Shown: piece after piece, positions 17,231 to 26,548 of the stretch
How positions within the stretch are numbered: position 1 is the first letter of the stretch
How the letters are laid out: each line of letters begins with the position of its first letter
Assembly: GCF_014904695.1 (NCBI RefSeq)
Contig: NZ_JACXXN010000043.1
Span: 1-40,190 of the forward strand
Source of the DNA: Nostoc sp. MG11
GTDB taxonomy: Bacteria; Cyanobacteriota; Cyanobacteriia; Cyanobacteriales; Nostocaceae
Direction: 5' to 3'
DNA length: 40,190 nt
Position numbers and translations under genes: made by a program
The notes under the pieces: generated by a model
Databases searched by the model: none
Told to the model about the DNA's origin: nothing
What the model saw: only the letters and a program-made list of their open reading frames with translations

Positions 17231-18169
17231 ATGAGTGACACAATTAAAACCTACGACTCGATGTCTGAACTTTATGCTTCCTTTGGTGGCAAGCTAGAGC
17301 AAGATGTTGATTTTACGATTCATCGGAATGAGGAGCTTTCTCCAAACTTTCCAATCAAGTCTCCACTGTTTCGGACAAGCTACTACACAGTTTTAATTCT
17401 GCGCGAAGGGCGAGGTCGCTACCTCGTTGACGACCAATCCTATGTGACTCGAGACAACACCATTTATTTTACGAATCCGGGTCATGTGAAGGGATTCGAG
17501 GTTGATGAAACATTAAAAGGCTATATCATCACCTTCTCAGAATCATTCCTGAAGCAATATGTTCATGAGAATATTTTTGATGAATTTCCATTTCTGATTG
17601 CTGAAGTTGTGCCACCGAGCTATCCCGATCGCGAAATTTTCCAAATCTTTGATGACTTAGGCGGTCTGTTGTTGCAGGAATATCAGTCGGATTCTGCTTA
17701 TAAGCATAAAGTGATTGGATGTTTAATGGTGGTACTGCTACTCAAAATCAAAGAGCGGTTTTGGAAGGCGTATGATCCACTGACTGAAGCTTCAACCAGC
17801 TCTAATATTACACTGACGTTTCAACGTAATCTCGAAGCGCACTTTCGCGATCTACTCGCTGGCAAATGCGATAGCTCCGCTACACGGGAACGTGCTCGCT
17901 TATTCCAAGTGCAGGACTATGCCCAGGCACAGTATTTACATCCTAATTATTTCAGCACTGTCATCAAATACAAAACAGGTAAATCAGTCAATACTTGGAT
18001 TACGGAGAAGACGATCGCGGAGGCAAAGGCACTGCTGGCACGATCGTCGGAATCAGTACAGGAAATTGCTACTCGCTTGGGATTTAAGGACGCAGGACAC
18101 TTCTCCCGTTTCTTCAAAAAACACACTGAACTGTCGCCTTTGACCTTCCGGCAAAGCTTACAGAGCTAA
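17231..18169 (+). CDS. AraC-family regulator
   Basis: The 312-residue protein has a cupin-like AraC_binding N-terminus: Y-Y-T-V-L-I-L-R-E-G-R-G-R-Y-L-V, then I-Y-F-T-N-P-G-H. The C-terminal DNA-binding domain has Y-L-H-P-N-Y-F-S-T-V-I-K-Y-K-T-G-K-S and V-Q-E-I-A-T-R-L-G-F-K-D-A-G-H-F-S-R-F-F-K-K. No strong Shine-Dalgarno precedes ATG 17231. A decayed copy of its last 29 codons lies at 22674-22763, and the downstream spacer is also shared. This suggests it was one of two paralogous AraC cassettes. The IS at 18199 inserted 29 bp after its stop. Confidence 0.85.
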   Translation: MSDTIKTYDSMSELYASFGGKLEQDVDFTIHRNEELSPNFPIKSPLFRTSYYTVLILREGRGRYLVDDQSYVTRDNTIYFTNPGHVKGFEVDETLKGYIITFSESFLKQYVHENIFDEFPFLIAEVVPPSYPDREIFQIFDDLGGLLLQEYQSDSAYKHKVIGCLMVVLLLKIKERFWKAYDPLTEASTSSNITLTFQRNLEAHFRDLLAGKCDSSATRERARLFQVQDYAQAQYLHPNYFSTVIKYKTGKSVNTWITEKTIAEAKALLARSSESVQEIATRLGFKDAGHFSRFFKKHTELSPLTFRQSLQS

Positions 18170-18198
18170 GCATTATCTTTTTAATTCTGTTCAGTAGG

Positions 18199-19898
18199 GA
18201 ATGGCACTAAGAAAAGCCGAAACCCTTTTGGTTTAAGCAGTTTGTAATTGCTTGCTCCCTTCATTCCTTGGTTTTGTCATTAAGGGGTAAGCTTTTGGAC
18301 GACGTTTACGAACGCGTGGTTCGTTTCTAGCAGGGCGATCGCTTACAGCCTTGTGAGCAACAACTTTAAGTAAAGTGTAATAAATTTGCTGGCGTTTTGC
18401 GTCGCCCCCAGTTAACAATTGGGGAATAAAGTTAATTAAATGATGGCTAGTACCTTGCAATGATAAGCGATTTGGAGGCGTACCATAAGTAATTCCAGCC
18501 GACCACATCAAGCTACGAAGTAGATTGTAAGCTAGCAAATAAACATAAATTTCTTTGCGTACCATTGAGGGTGTTTTGCATCGGAGAAAATCCATTCCTA
18601 ACGCAGTTTTAAGATGCCTTAAATCCAGTTCAACTTGCCAACGTTTATAGTAAAGTTGGACTATTTTTAAGGTAGGATAAGTTGTTATATCTAAGAGAGT
18701 AGTAATTAAACTGACTCTTTGAGTACGAAAACCAGGAATAACAATGTAATAGTAGATTTCTCGCACGACTATAGTTTGAGGCAGAGCATCAAATTCATCC
18801 TTGCTCAAACATGAAGGGCATCTTTTGGGTTTGTACCAAGTAACAACTTTGTCACAATCTCCAACAATTTTCCCTTTTCGTATGGATGTTTTTCGGTTTT
18901 GGTGCTTCCGAAATACAGCATCACAATTAAGCTTTTTAATAGCAACCATATCCGCGTAAGCACAGAAAGCCCTATCTTCTAAAAGGACATCTAAGGGATT
19001 AAGAAATTCATAGAGTTTCCGTGCGAGTTTGACATCATGAGTGTTCAGAACGTCTATATCTAAGGCAACAGCGGCTCCTGTCACTAAATTAAATATCACA
19101 CCGATTTTGGCAATTGGAAACCCACATCCAGGCTGTTGAGTACTTGGTTGAGGGTATGCTTTCTGGTTCTCCACAGTGTCAGGCATTGATACACTTGACC
19201 CATCTATTACTTTGACATTTCGACCACACTATAAATATTCTGCTATCACTTTCTCTTCTAAGTTCTGTACCACCTCACCAAAAAGTTTTTCTAATAACTT
19301 TTCTGGTAGTCTTGTTCTAGCTTGGCAATAAGCGCTTGTATCAGTTGATGGAACTTCTACACTTTCATTAGCTAGATAAGCAATTACTCTGCTTTCTGCA
19401 TTGTGGCAAGTTTTATCAGTATCTAAGACTTGAGACAAAAACGTCCTAAGCGTTACTACTAGGTCAAATAATCGCTTGTAGGATTTAATTTTTAGCTCAA
19501 AGAGTGCTTGTACAATTACAGACTCTGGTGAAAGTTCTCGAAATGGTAATCCTAAACTTTTATTGAATTTATCCTTGAGGATTTGTACTCGTAGTGTCAC
19601 AGTAGTATTTATGATGTTTGCTTGCTCGTCTTTTTGAAAGTATTTCATGAACGAGTAAGCTTTTCCTATCTAAAAATTTTTGGATAACCCGTACATCTTT
19701 GCACTGTTTGGAGTCAGGCATAGCGTAGTTTACCGCCCCAAGCATCTTAATAAGGCGGGCGCTTACACCGGGAGCAAACTTCATAGCGATCGCAACACTT
19801 CATCAAGGACAATCGCCTGCCCCGTCACCACACTGTTTAATAGCTTTAAAATCTGTAGCGCTTATCCTGTATAGCGAATAGCTTTTCTTATGCCATTC
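18199..19898 (-). mobile_element. IS4-family insertion sequence with 11-bp target duplication
   Basis: The terminal repeats are GAATGGCACTAAGAAAAGC (18199-18217) and the complement of 19881-19898, which lacks one base. TGTTCAGTAGG occurs immediately outside both ends (18188-18198 and 19899-19909). The element is 1700 bp. A related copy is cut by the left edge of the window (1-166). About 230 bp between the transposase start and the right end are non-coding. Confidence 0.92.
18233..19648 (-). pseudogene. IS4-family transposase with one nonsense codon
   Basis: The frame from ATG 19648 is open for 139 codons to TAG at 19229-19231. It then continues in the same frame as C-G-R-N-V-K-V-I-D-G-S-S-V-S-M-P-D-T to 18233. 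Related transposases have W before x-G-R-x-V-K, so a TGG to TAG change is likely. The DDE residues are all retained: I-D-G-S-S, L-L-E-D-R-A-F, and Y-Y-K-R-W-Q-V-E-L-D-L-R-H-L-K. Full length would be about 471 residues. This single stop seems to be the only lesion, so inactivation is recent. Confidence 0.88.
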
Positions 19899-19924
19899 TG
19901 TTCAGTAGGCTTTTCCATACTTAA

Positions 19925-19965
19925 AGATAGACAAGTCTATCTAAAAAATGTGCCTGTCCTCAGTA
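19925..19965. promoter_or_regulatory. Conserved spacer element shared with 22804-22844
   Basis: ACAAGTCTATCTAAAAAATG and the following GCCTGTCCT align with GCAAGTCTGTCGAGAAAATA and CCATGTCCT in front of the MFS gene. Subtracting the IS, the element lies about 50 bp after the AraC stop, the same distance as in the second copy. It is a candidate AraC-controlled promoter or operator. Confidence 0.45.
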
Positions 19966-20124
19966 GGGCGAACAGGGCAAGCGCATCTAATTTTATACTA
20001 TTTGATACAGACAAAAAGCTCAAAACTCTGGCGAGATATCGGTTTTGTAGCTCAAATGGTCTGAATTGTCTGTAAACTTCCGAAGAAAGTGCGATCTAGT
20101 CGTTTTTTTTTCCAGCGTTCGTAT

Positions 20125-20265
20125 CTATGAATGTCGAAATGTCAGCGCAGCCTCAGTCCAATACGGCAACTGACTTTGCGCTTGACTGAGTACGGGCGAA
20201 CCTAGCGCTATAAGTGAAAAGACCAACAGTGACAGGGAAATCAAATATCTAAACCTACGTAGCAT
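20125..20265 (-). pseudogene. Truncated secreted or membrane protein, signal-peptide stub
   Basis: ATG 20265 follows AGGAG at good spacing. The 46-residue product is a basic start (M-L-R-R-F-R), a hydrophobic core (L-I-S-L-S-L-L-V-F-S-L-I-A-L) and a likely cleavage region S-Q-A-Q-S, then only about 18 more residues before TAG. It lies 76 bp downstream of the DUF3500 gene on the same strand. It is most likely the 5' remnant of a gene once in an operon with DUF3500. A genuine short peptide cannot be excluded. Confidence 0.5.
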
Positions 20266-20341
20266 AATGCATATCTCCTATTATTATTCGACTTGTTATT
20301 CGGCCATCTTCAAGCTGAGATATTGCACTGTACAAAATCAT

Positions 20342-21577
20342 TCAGTGACTGTGTGGGTGCGGGTGCTGTTGGTAGTGCTGCCGGAGTAGATCTTTACCGT
20401 AGTCGTTGCCATTCGGCGTTCGTATTACGCTGTGGATATGCTCGCGTGTAGGCTGACCACGTTCTAAATACCGCAGAGCGATCGGCGTCTGATGATCGAA
20501 CTCGATCAAGATCACCGGACTATGGATACGGTAATAGAAGACGCTGTTTGGCTTCGTCTCGCCGATCCAAGCGAACCGGGTTTCGTCCAGATGCTGCCGC
20601 ACTTCGGACATCTTGACCTCTGCGTGTCCGTCGCGCATGTTCCCCACATACTCGCTGATCACATCAAGCAATTGCTTCTTCTGCTCGGCTGTGAACTCCG
20701 CAGCGCGAATGCCAGCATAGTCGAGAACGATGTTGTCACTGAACGCTTCACCCACGCTATTGTTGCGGGTCTTGGAAACCTCAATGATAGCCTTCTTACG
20801 CTGTGCATTATTGAGCGCGTTGATCAGCGCCAGACCCTTGTTTTGTTCGTTTTGCAGCACAGTCGTGCCTTTGTACCTGCCAGAGTTAGCCGTCACTGGC
20901 TCGGAACCCATGAAAGTGGGTGTCATCACCACTTGATCGCCCAGCACGAAGTAGTTGACGATCAGATGATGCCCGTCGAGCTGCCAGCCCCACGGCTCCG
21001 TATCTGAAGGCGTGCCCATCACCGTGAGCCAGTAGCGCCACTCGCCGTATTCGTCAAAGTTATTGTTCAGCTCGCCCAGCGTATGGTTGAGCCGCATAAT
21101 GTCGCGCGACTGTTCCAATCCCTTAGCGCTGAGCGAGGCTCGCAACAGATTGAAAGCTACCTCGCGCTGGGACTCAGTCATTTCATAGAAACCCGTGCCC
21201 TGACGGATGTAAAAGTGCTGGTTCATCCACTTACGCCATTCCGGGTCGTCAACTGAAAATATCGTCTTGCTGCGCTGCTCCGGGGTCAAGGTGGCGAGAA
21301 AAGCATCAGCAGACCTGCGGACGGGCGCAGTGGAGACTCCGGTCGAGCGGATGGGGAACAAACCTGAGACAACATCGCCGTTTGTGGTAACACCCTTAAA
21401 CGGCTCGGCTAGACCACGGGCTTCGGCTTCTTGCGACCTGCGCCGGAAGCGTTCAGCGAGAGCACCTGATAATTGCTGTGCATGGGATTTGACACCCTGT
21501 GTCAAGACACTAGCGAGACTGACAACGACGCTAGTGCCTGCCATGATGCCCAAGAATTTACGACGTTTCATGTTCAT
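20342..21577 (-). CDS. DUF3500 family exported protein
   Basis: The 411-residue protein begins with a Tat-like signal ([10 protein letters not shown], then a hydrophobic stretch ending near S-H-A-Q-Q, about residue 35). The body matches my recollection of DUF3500: [35 protein letters not shown], and [14 protein letters not shown]. The end is His-rich ([11 protein letters not shown]), which could bind metal. The function is unknown. It is divergent from the LysR gene at 21740. Shine-Dalgarno AAGG supports the start. Confidence 0.8.
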   Translation of the reverse strand: MNMKRRKFLGIMAGTSVVVSLASVLTQGVKSHAQQLSGALAERFRRRSQEAEARGLAEPFKGVTTNGDVVSGLFPIRSTGVSTAPVRRSADAFLATLTPEQRSKTIFSVDDPEWRKWMNQHFYIRQGTGFYEMTESQREVAFNLLRASLSAKGLEQSRDIMRLNHTLGELNNNFDEYGEWRYWLTVMGTPSDTEPWGWQLDGHHLIVNYFVLGDQVVMTPTFMGSEPVTANSGRYKGTTVLQNEQNKGLALINALNNAQRKKAIIEVSKTRNNSVGEAFSDNIVLDYAGIRAAEFTAEQKKQLLDVISEYVGNMRDGHAEVKMSEVRQHLDETRFAWIGETKPNSVFYYRIHSPVILIEFDHQTPIALRYLERGQPTREHIHSVIRTPNGNDYGKDLLRQHYQQHPHPHSH

Positions 21578-21678
21578 AATGACCTTCTAGATTTGGCTTT
21601 AACGATCGCAATAGGCAATTGCTTAAACCGATTCAGCCGGGCGTAAAGTGAACCTACTACAACCATTACATAACATCT

Positions 21679-21714
21679 ATAATGTGTCCAATGCATATTA
21701 TGAATAAGCATTAT
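21679..21714. promoter_or_regulatory. Possible LysR-type binding site
   Basis: In the DUF3500-LysR intergenic region, ATAATG at 21679-21684 is mirrored by CATTAT at 21709-21714. Inside it AATGC at 21690-21694 is mirrored by GCATT at 21708-21712. Nested A+T-rich inverted repeats in a divergent promoter are typical of LysR control. Confidence 0.35.
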
Positions 21715-21739
21715 ATCAACAGTGGTATATACTTGGATC

Positions 21740-22660
21740 ATGGCTCAACAGTTCCCCAATCTCTCGCGCATTGATCTCAATCAGCTTCTGGCTCTACAAG
21801 CTCTTTTAGAGGAGAAGCATATCACTCGTGCGGCAGCCCGATTCTCTCTAAGCCAACCAGCAATGAGCCGTGTGTTGGGGCGGTTGCGATCGGCAATTGG
21901 CGATGACCTGCTCGTTCGTAGCGGCGTAGGGTACGAGCGAACACCGCGTGGCGATCGCTTGCTGCGAGAGTTGGAAGTTCTCTTGCCTCGCTTAAACGCA
22001 GTGATTGGCAGCAATGACTTTGACCCTTCCACCTCACAACAACGTTTCCGGGTCACAGGCACCGATTATGCTGCCGCTGTTATCGTCCGTGGCACCGTGC
22101 AGATCTGTCGCAAATTTGCTCCTGGCGTTCGCGTTGAAGTCATTGGCTGGACAGAAGACAGTTATCGTTACGTGGAGATGGGTCGCTGCGACGTGGCGCT
22201 TGGTGTCGGCAGCGTGCCCACCCCACCCAAGGGATTGAAGGTGGAAGTGCTGTACCACGAGCACTTTGTGTGCCTGATAAGTGCGGACTGTAAATTCAGG
22301 GGCAAGCGGTTTTCTTTGAACGAATATCTGCATCGCCCACACGCAGTAGTCGCCACAGCCGAAGGGCAGCAAACTATGATTGATCGTCCGCTTGCTGATC
22401 TGGGTAAGGCGAGAAATATCGTACTCCAGTCTCCCTACTTCATGGCAACTGCGCTCAATATTGTGGGTACCGACCTGATATTCACCGCCCCTATGCGTCT
22501 AGCACTCGAACTCTCAAAGTTGTCACACTTTCGGCAGGTATTACCCCCTCAAGAGATTGGTGACTTTCCCTACACAATGATCTGGCATCCTCGACTCAGT
22601 GGTGATTCTGGACATGCATGGTTCCGCGACCAGATCCGGACGACTGCGAAACAAGGGTGA
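21740..22660 (+). CDS. LysR-family regulator
   Basis: From ATG 21740 the protein has 306 residues. The winged helix-turn-helix reads L-N-Q-L-L-A-L-Q-A-L-L-E-E-K-H-I-T-R-A-A-A-R-F-S-L-S-Q-P-A-M-S-R-V-L-G-R-L-R (residues about 13-50). The substrate-binding domain follows, with V-A-L-G-V-G-S near residue 153. P-A-M-S-R and the overall length resemble NodD/LinR-like LysR proteins. It is divergent from the DUF3500 gene, its likely target. A GTG six codons upstream is possible but less likely. Confidence 0.85.
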   Translation: MAQQFPNLSRIDLNQLLALQALLEEKHITRAAARFSLSQPAMSRVLGRLRSAIGDDLLVRSGVGYERTPRGDRLLRELEVLLPRLNAVIGSNDFDPSTSQQRFRVTGTDYAAAVIVRGTVQICRKFAPGVRVEVIGWTEDSYRYVEMGRCDVALGVGSVPTPPKGLKVEVLYHEHFVCLISADCKFRGKRFSLNEYLHRPHAVVATAEGQQTMIDRPLADLGKARNIVLQSPYFMATALNIVGTDLIFTAPMRLALELSKLSHFRQVLPPQEIGDFPYTMIWHPRLSGDSGHAWFRDQIRTTAKQG

Positions 22661-22673
22661 TAACTAGAATGCA

Positions 22674-22763
22674 TTTAAGAAGGATGCAGGACACCTCTCC
22701 CGTTTCTTCAAAAAACATACTAAACTGTCGCCTTTGAGCTTTCGGCAAAGCTTATCAAGCTAA
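22674..22763 (+). pseudogene. AraC-family C-terminal remnant
   Basis: Thirty in-frame codons read F-K-K-D-A-G-H-L-S-R-F-F-K-K-H-T-K-L-S-P and on to L-S-S-stop. They match the last residues of the AraC protein ending at 18169 (F-K-D-A-G-H-F-S-R-F-F-K-K-H-T-E-L-S-P). Nothing upstream of 22674 matches, because the LysR gene ends there. The rest of this AraC gene was lost when the LysR-DUF3500 unit joined. Confidence 0.85.
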
Positions 22764-22803
22764 TTGTTTTCAATCATGACCATTGACTTTCTGCATTCCT
22801 TAG

Positions 22804-22844
22804 AAATGAGCAAGTCTGTCGAGAAAATATCCATGTCCTTTGTT
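22804..22844. promoter_or_regulatory. Conserved spacer element upstream of the MFS gene
   Basis: This is the counterpart of 19925-19965: CAAGTCTGTC, then an A-rich run, then ATGTCCT. It begins about 45 bp after the AraC remnant and lies about 115 bp before the MFS start. It is a candidate promoter-operator for the MFS-AKR pair. Confidence 0.45.
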
Positions 22845-22959
22845 GGTTGAGTTTGGCTTAATTGAAATTAAGGAAGCGCAGTGAAAGCGATCGCTAGGCA
22901 TCTGCTGAACTTCTCTGCAAAGCCAATCTGATCCAACTATCAACATTGGAGAATAGTAA

Positions 22960-24231
22960 ATGAATACTGAGCGATTAGCGCGAAGCGCAGCTTTGCCGAA
23001 ACCGCCTCGTCGGTTGCCTCCATTTATTCTCTTTGCTGCATTTCTAAGTACGTTTTATATCGGACTCATTGGTCCAATCTTGCCAGCTTTAGTCGAGCAA
23101 TATGGTGGAAATGCCTTCACTATCGGACTGTTGTTTTCTAGCTATTCTTTCGCACAATTCCTCAGTGCGCCTAGTCTGGGAGCAATCAGCGATCGCTATG
23201 GGCGACGAGTGGTCATGCTGGTGAGTCTGTGTAGCGCAATCCTCGGCTTTTCGATGTTTGCGATCGGTGGGGTACTGTGGGTATTGTTTGTTGGCTGGAT
23301 GATCGTCGGCGTATCTGACTGTTGGATTGGCACCGCTTTTTCCTATGTAGCAGATACAACCAAACCTAGCGATCGCACTCGCTACTTTGCTTTTCTGACT
23401 GCTGCCATTGCTTCAGGGTTTATTGTTGGACCCGCCACGAGTGGGTTTGTCTCGCGAATTAGCCCGGTTGCGCCGCTCTATGTGCTGATCGGGCTGCTCG
23501 CTTTTGCTGCCATCTGGGGCTATTTCTCGATGCCGGAAAGCTTGCCGCCTGCCCAACGATTGACCGTACTTCCGCTCAGTCACCTGAATCCACTGACTCA
23601 GGCGCGTGACATCTTGCAATTTCCGCAACTCCGACTGCTGCTTTTGAGTTATCTGCTGTTCTGGACGATTGTGATTCTGCCTTCGTCTAGCTTGCCGAGC
23701 TTGCTTTCCGATCGCCTCAATTGGACTCCAGAGCAGATTTCTCCTTTATTGATTACCTTCGGGATCATTGTTGTCTTAGTTCAGCTTGTCGTCTTACCTC
23801 TGCTACTCCGACGTTTTCAAGAGATTCGTTTGGCAATTGTGGGTGGAGCGATCGCCGGATTTGGATTCTTTCTGATCGGTCTATTTCCATTTACAGGCGC
23901 TTTGCCACTGGTTTACGGAGGAATGGTGATCTATAGCCTGGGACAACCGCTTGTGCAGACCTGTCTCACCGGAGCGATGTCAAAAAGCATGAGCGCGGAT
24001 CTCCAAGGGCGGGTTCAAGGCAGTATTGCTGCGGTCATGGCGCTCGCGCAAGTGATTGGGCCTCTGTGGGCAGGTTGGCTATACCAAGCCGTGAGTCAAT
24101 CCGCTCCTTATTGGGCGGCTACCGTTCAGGCGTTCGCTGCTGTCGTCATCATGCTGATCGCAATTCCAGCACTCAAGCGTCTGAATCAGAAAAATCATGC
24201 AATGGATGATCAACTGAATCAATATCACTAG
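22960..24231 (+). CDS. MFS drug-resistance-type transporter (TetA-like)
   Basis: ATG 22960 follows GGAG. The 423-residue protein is highly hydrophobic, with about 12 membrane segments beginning at residue 21. The MFS motif A G-A-I-S-D-R-Y-G-R-R (about residues 74-83) lies between helices 2 and 3, and G-P-I-L-P in the first helix is typical of DHA1 exporters. G-R-V-Q-G-S appears in the second half. It probably exports a small toxic compound by proton antiport at the inner membrane. The AKR gene follows 30 bp downstream, so the two are likely co-transcribed. Confidence 0.88.
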   Translation: MNTERLARSAALPKPPRRLPPFILFAAFLSTFYIGLIGPILPALVEQYGGNAFTIGLLFSSYSFAQFLSAPSLGAISDRYGRRVVMLVSLCSAILGFSMFAIGGVLWVLFVGWMIVGVSDCWIGTAFSYVADTTKPSDRTRYFAFLTAAIASGFIVGPATSGFVSRISPVAPLYVLIGLLAFAAIWGYFSMPESLPPAQRLTVLPLSHLNPLTQARDILQFPQLRLLLLSYLLFWTIVILPSSSLPSLLSDRLNWTPEQISPLLITFGIIVVLVQLVVLPLLLRRFQEIRLAIVGGAIAGFGFFLIGLFPFTGALPLVYGGMVIYSLGQPLVQTCLTGAMSKSMSADLQGRVQGSIAAVMALAQVIGPLWAGWLYQAVSQSAPYWAATVQAFAAVVIMLIAIPALKRLNQKNHAMDDQLNQYH

Positions 24232-24261
24232 ATTCCCTCGTTAGTTTAAAGGAGCAAGATC

Positions 24262-25257
24262 ATGAAGTACCGCAAACTTGGAACAACAAACGCGCAAGTC
24301 TCAGCGTTGGGATTGGGCTGCATGGGAATGTCCGACTTCTACGGCGATCAACAAAGCGATGATGCTGAAAGTATCGCGACGATTCGAGCCGCGATCAATC
24401 TGGGCATTAACTTTTTCGACACAGGTGACTTTTACGGCATGGGTCACAATGAATTGCTGATTCGAGAGGCCATCAAAGGGGTGCCGCGTGACAAAGTATT
24501 CATTGCAGTGAAATTTGGAGCACTGCGCGATCACAAAGGTGGCTTTAATGGTGAAGATAGCCGTCCGGTTGCTGTGCAGAACTTCCTGGCTTATAGCTTG
24601 CAGCGTTTGGGTGTGGATTACATTGATCTGTACTATCCCGCCAGAGTCGATCCGAATGTCCCGATCGAGGACACGGTTGGTGCGATCGCAGACCTGATTC
24701 AAGACGGCAAAGTACGCTACGCGGGACTTTCAGAAGCCAGTGCTAAAACCCTGCGGCGAGCGGATCAAGTGCATCCAATCACGATGCTGCAAACAGAATA
24801 CAGTCTGTGGACGCGAGAGCCTGAAATTGATCTGTTGCCCGTGTGTCGAGAATTGGGAACGAGTTTAGTTGCCTATTCACCACTGGGGCGAGGATTTCTA
24901 ACGGGAGCCTTTCAATCGCCCGACAACTTTCCCCCCGGCGATTGGCGGCGGCACAGTCCCCGCTTTCAAGGCGAGAATTTTTATCGCAACCTGGAACTGG
25001 TCGAAAAAATCAAGCAAATCGCTGCCCAAAAGCAGTGTACGCCGGCCCAACTTACACTTGCATGGCTGTTGGCAAAAGGCGAGGACATCATCCCCATTCC
25101 CGGCATGAAACGCCAGGTACGGCTGCATGAAAATGCGGGTGCAGTAGACATTATGTTGACTGCCGAGGAACTACAACAAATTGAAGCAATTGTACCGATC
25201 GGCGCTGCTGCCGGAACTCGCTATCCTGAAGCACTCATGGACTCCCTGAACCGTTAG
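24262..25257 (+). CDS. Aldo-keto reductase
   Basis: The 331-residue protein has a TIM-barrel AKR pattern: G-L-G-C-M-G-M-S near residue 17, F-F-D-T-G-D-F-Y-G (Asp53 and Tyr58) and V-K-F-G (Lys84). The catalytic His usually found in Y-Y-L-H-R-V-D-P is replaced, since here it reads Y-Y-P-A-R-V-D-P, with Ala127 at that position. [12 protein letters not shown] and I-P-I-P-G-M are normal NADPH-binding features. It may reduce aldehydes or quinones. It follows the MFS gene closely and has its own Shine-Dalgarno, AAGGAG. Confidence 0.88.
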   Translation: MKYRKLGTTNAQVSALGLGCMGMSDFYGDQQSDDAESIATIRAAINLGINFFDTGDFYGMGHNELLIREAIKGVPRDKVFIAVKFGALRDHKGGFNGEDSRPVAVQNFLAYSLQRLGVDYIDLYYPARVDPNVPIEDTVGAIADLIQDGKVRYAGLSEASAKTLRRADQVHPITMLQTEYSLWTREPEIDLLPVCRELGTSLVAYSPLGRGFLTGAFQSPDNFPPGDWRRHSPRFQGENFYRNLELVEKIKQIAAQKQCTPAQLTLAWLLAKGEDIIPIPGMKRQVRLHENAGAVDIMLTAEELQQIEAIVPIGAAAGTRYPEALMDSLNR

Positions 25258-25589
25258 AGGCGGTTCGAGAAGGATAAGCTGTACGGTGAATCAGCAAATG
25301 ATCTGGTGTCATTGATTTACGAACTGCGCTAGATCGTTTGCTCATTTATACCTACAGAACTTACGCAGGAGTCATTTGAACGGAAGGATGCTTGAGTTGC
25401 TCAATCAAGTAGTCCGACAGCATTCCGTGCTTGATCTGACACAACTACGAAGTTGGGAGGTTGCTCAGGATGATAGTTTCAGGCTGTTTAGAGCACTGAT
25501 GTTGCTGAATTAATGCCATTGCTGCTTGGAGATCAACGGTGCTGGGCAACTACAACCTAGTATTGATAGATAGCCTTCAATTGTTACTA
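25258..25589. other. Non-coding spacer
   Basis: No supported gene in 332 bp; all frames are broken by stops and give no recognisable motif. CAGAACTTACGCAGGAG near 25354-25370 resembles sequence found at cyanobacterial IS ends, but no partner repeat was found. Confidence 0.4.
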
Positions 25590-26525
25590 ATGGATAAATT
25601 TGTGGAATTCCAAGACAAAATCGTCCTTGTTTTTGGTGCGACAGGACAGCAGGGCGGCTCCGTGACAAATGCCTTGCGATCAAATGGCTGGCGTGTCAAA
25701 GCGCTGGTTCGTGATCCGAATAGCGGCAAGTCCGAGGCACTCGCAGCCCAGGGAATTGAGCCAGTTCGCGGCGATCTCGCAGATAGGCAGTCGATCGAGG
25801 CTGCAATGGCAGGTGTCTACGGCGTTTTCAGTGTTCAACCCAGCTCTGGTCAAGGGGCAGTCTATGATGTAACTGATGAAGACGAGATCCGATATGGGAA
25901 GACGGTAGCAGACATCGCAGTCGCGCTCGGCGTTCGTCATCTCGTTTATAGTTCTGTAAACGCCGCAGGGTCAACCAAGACCGGAATAGGACATTTTGAT
26001 ACCAAAAGTGAGATCGAGGCGTATATTCGCGAATTGAACATCTTAAGCACCGTCATCCGACCCAGCGCGTTCATGGAAATCTTGATGCTACCCGGCATGG
26101 GTCTCGATCAAGGCACGTTTGCGTTCTTCATGAGACCCGATCAGCCGATGCAATTTATTGCAGTTGAGGACATTGGCAAGATCGTCGCTGGAATTTTCGC
26201 CGATCCCCCGAAGTTCGGCTCACAGACGATCGAAATTGCTGGTGATACCGTGACGGGGGCTGAACTAGCCGAAAAGTTCAGCCGGACAGCAGGACATCCC
26301 ATCACCTACCATCGCTTTCCGGCCAGCCTGCTGGAGCAGAATGCTTTCCTTGGTGGACTTGCTAGGCTTGTCGATCAGGGGCGACTCGCTGGTAATGCTG
26401 ATGTCGCCTTGCTGCGACAAGAATTCCCTGGGCTGCTGACGATGGATGAGTGGCTCTCGGGCGCTGGAAGGACTGCGCTTCTTGCTGCAATTCAAGCGAA
26501 CGGCGGCGAAGTCGCGCTTCGGTAA
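25590..26525 (+). CDS. NmrA-like NAD(P)-binding protein
   Basis: From ATG 25590 the protein has 311 residues. The N-terminus I-V-L-V-F-G-A-T-G-Q-Q-G-G-S-V is the NmrA-type loop, followed by V-R-D-P-N near residue 40 and Y-S-S-V-N-A-A-G near residue 125. The NmrA pattern F-M-E and V-E-D-I-G-K-I-V follows. NmrA relatives sense the NADP redox state or act as isoflavone-reductase-like reductases; which applies here is not shown. There is no strong Shine-Dalgarno, and an upstream start at 25539 would add 17 residues that do not look native. Confidence 0.82.
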   Translation: MDKFVEFQDKIVLVFGATGQQGGSVTNALRSNGWRVKALVRDPNSGKSEALAAQGIEPVRGDLADRQSIEAAMAGVYGVFSVQPSSGQGAVYDVTDEDEIRYGKTVADIAVALGVRHLVYSSVNAAGSTKTGIGHFDTKSEIEAYIRELNILSTVIRPSAFMEILMLPGMGLDQGTFAFFMRPDQPMQFIAVEDIGKIVAGIFADPPKFGSQTIEIAGDTVTGAELAEKFSRTAGHPITYHRFPASLLEQNAFLGGLARLVDQGRLAGNADVALLRQEFPGLLTMDEWLSGAGRTALLAAIQANGGEVALR

Positions 26526-26548
26526 AAGTGGCAGGTGACATCTGCTAA

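Noticed and set aside
25354-25370. IS end in the AKR-NmrA spacer
   Set aside because: Only a single short match and no inverted partner or target duplication.
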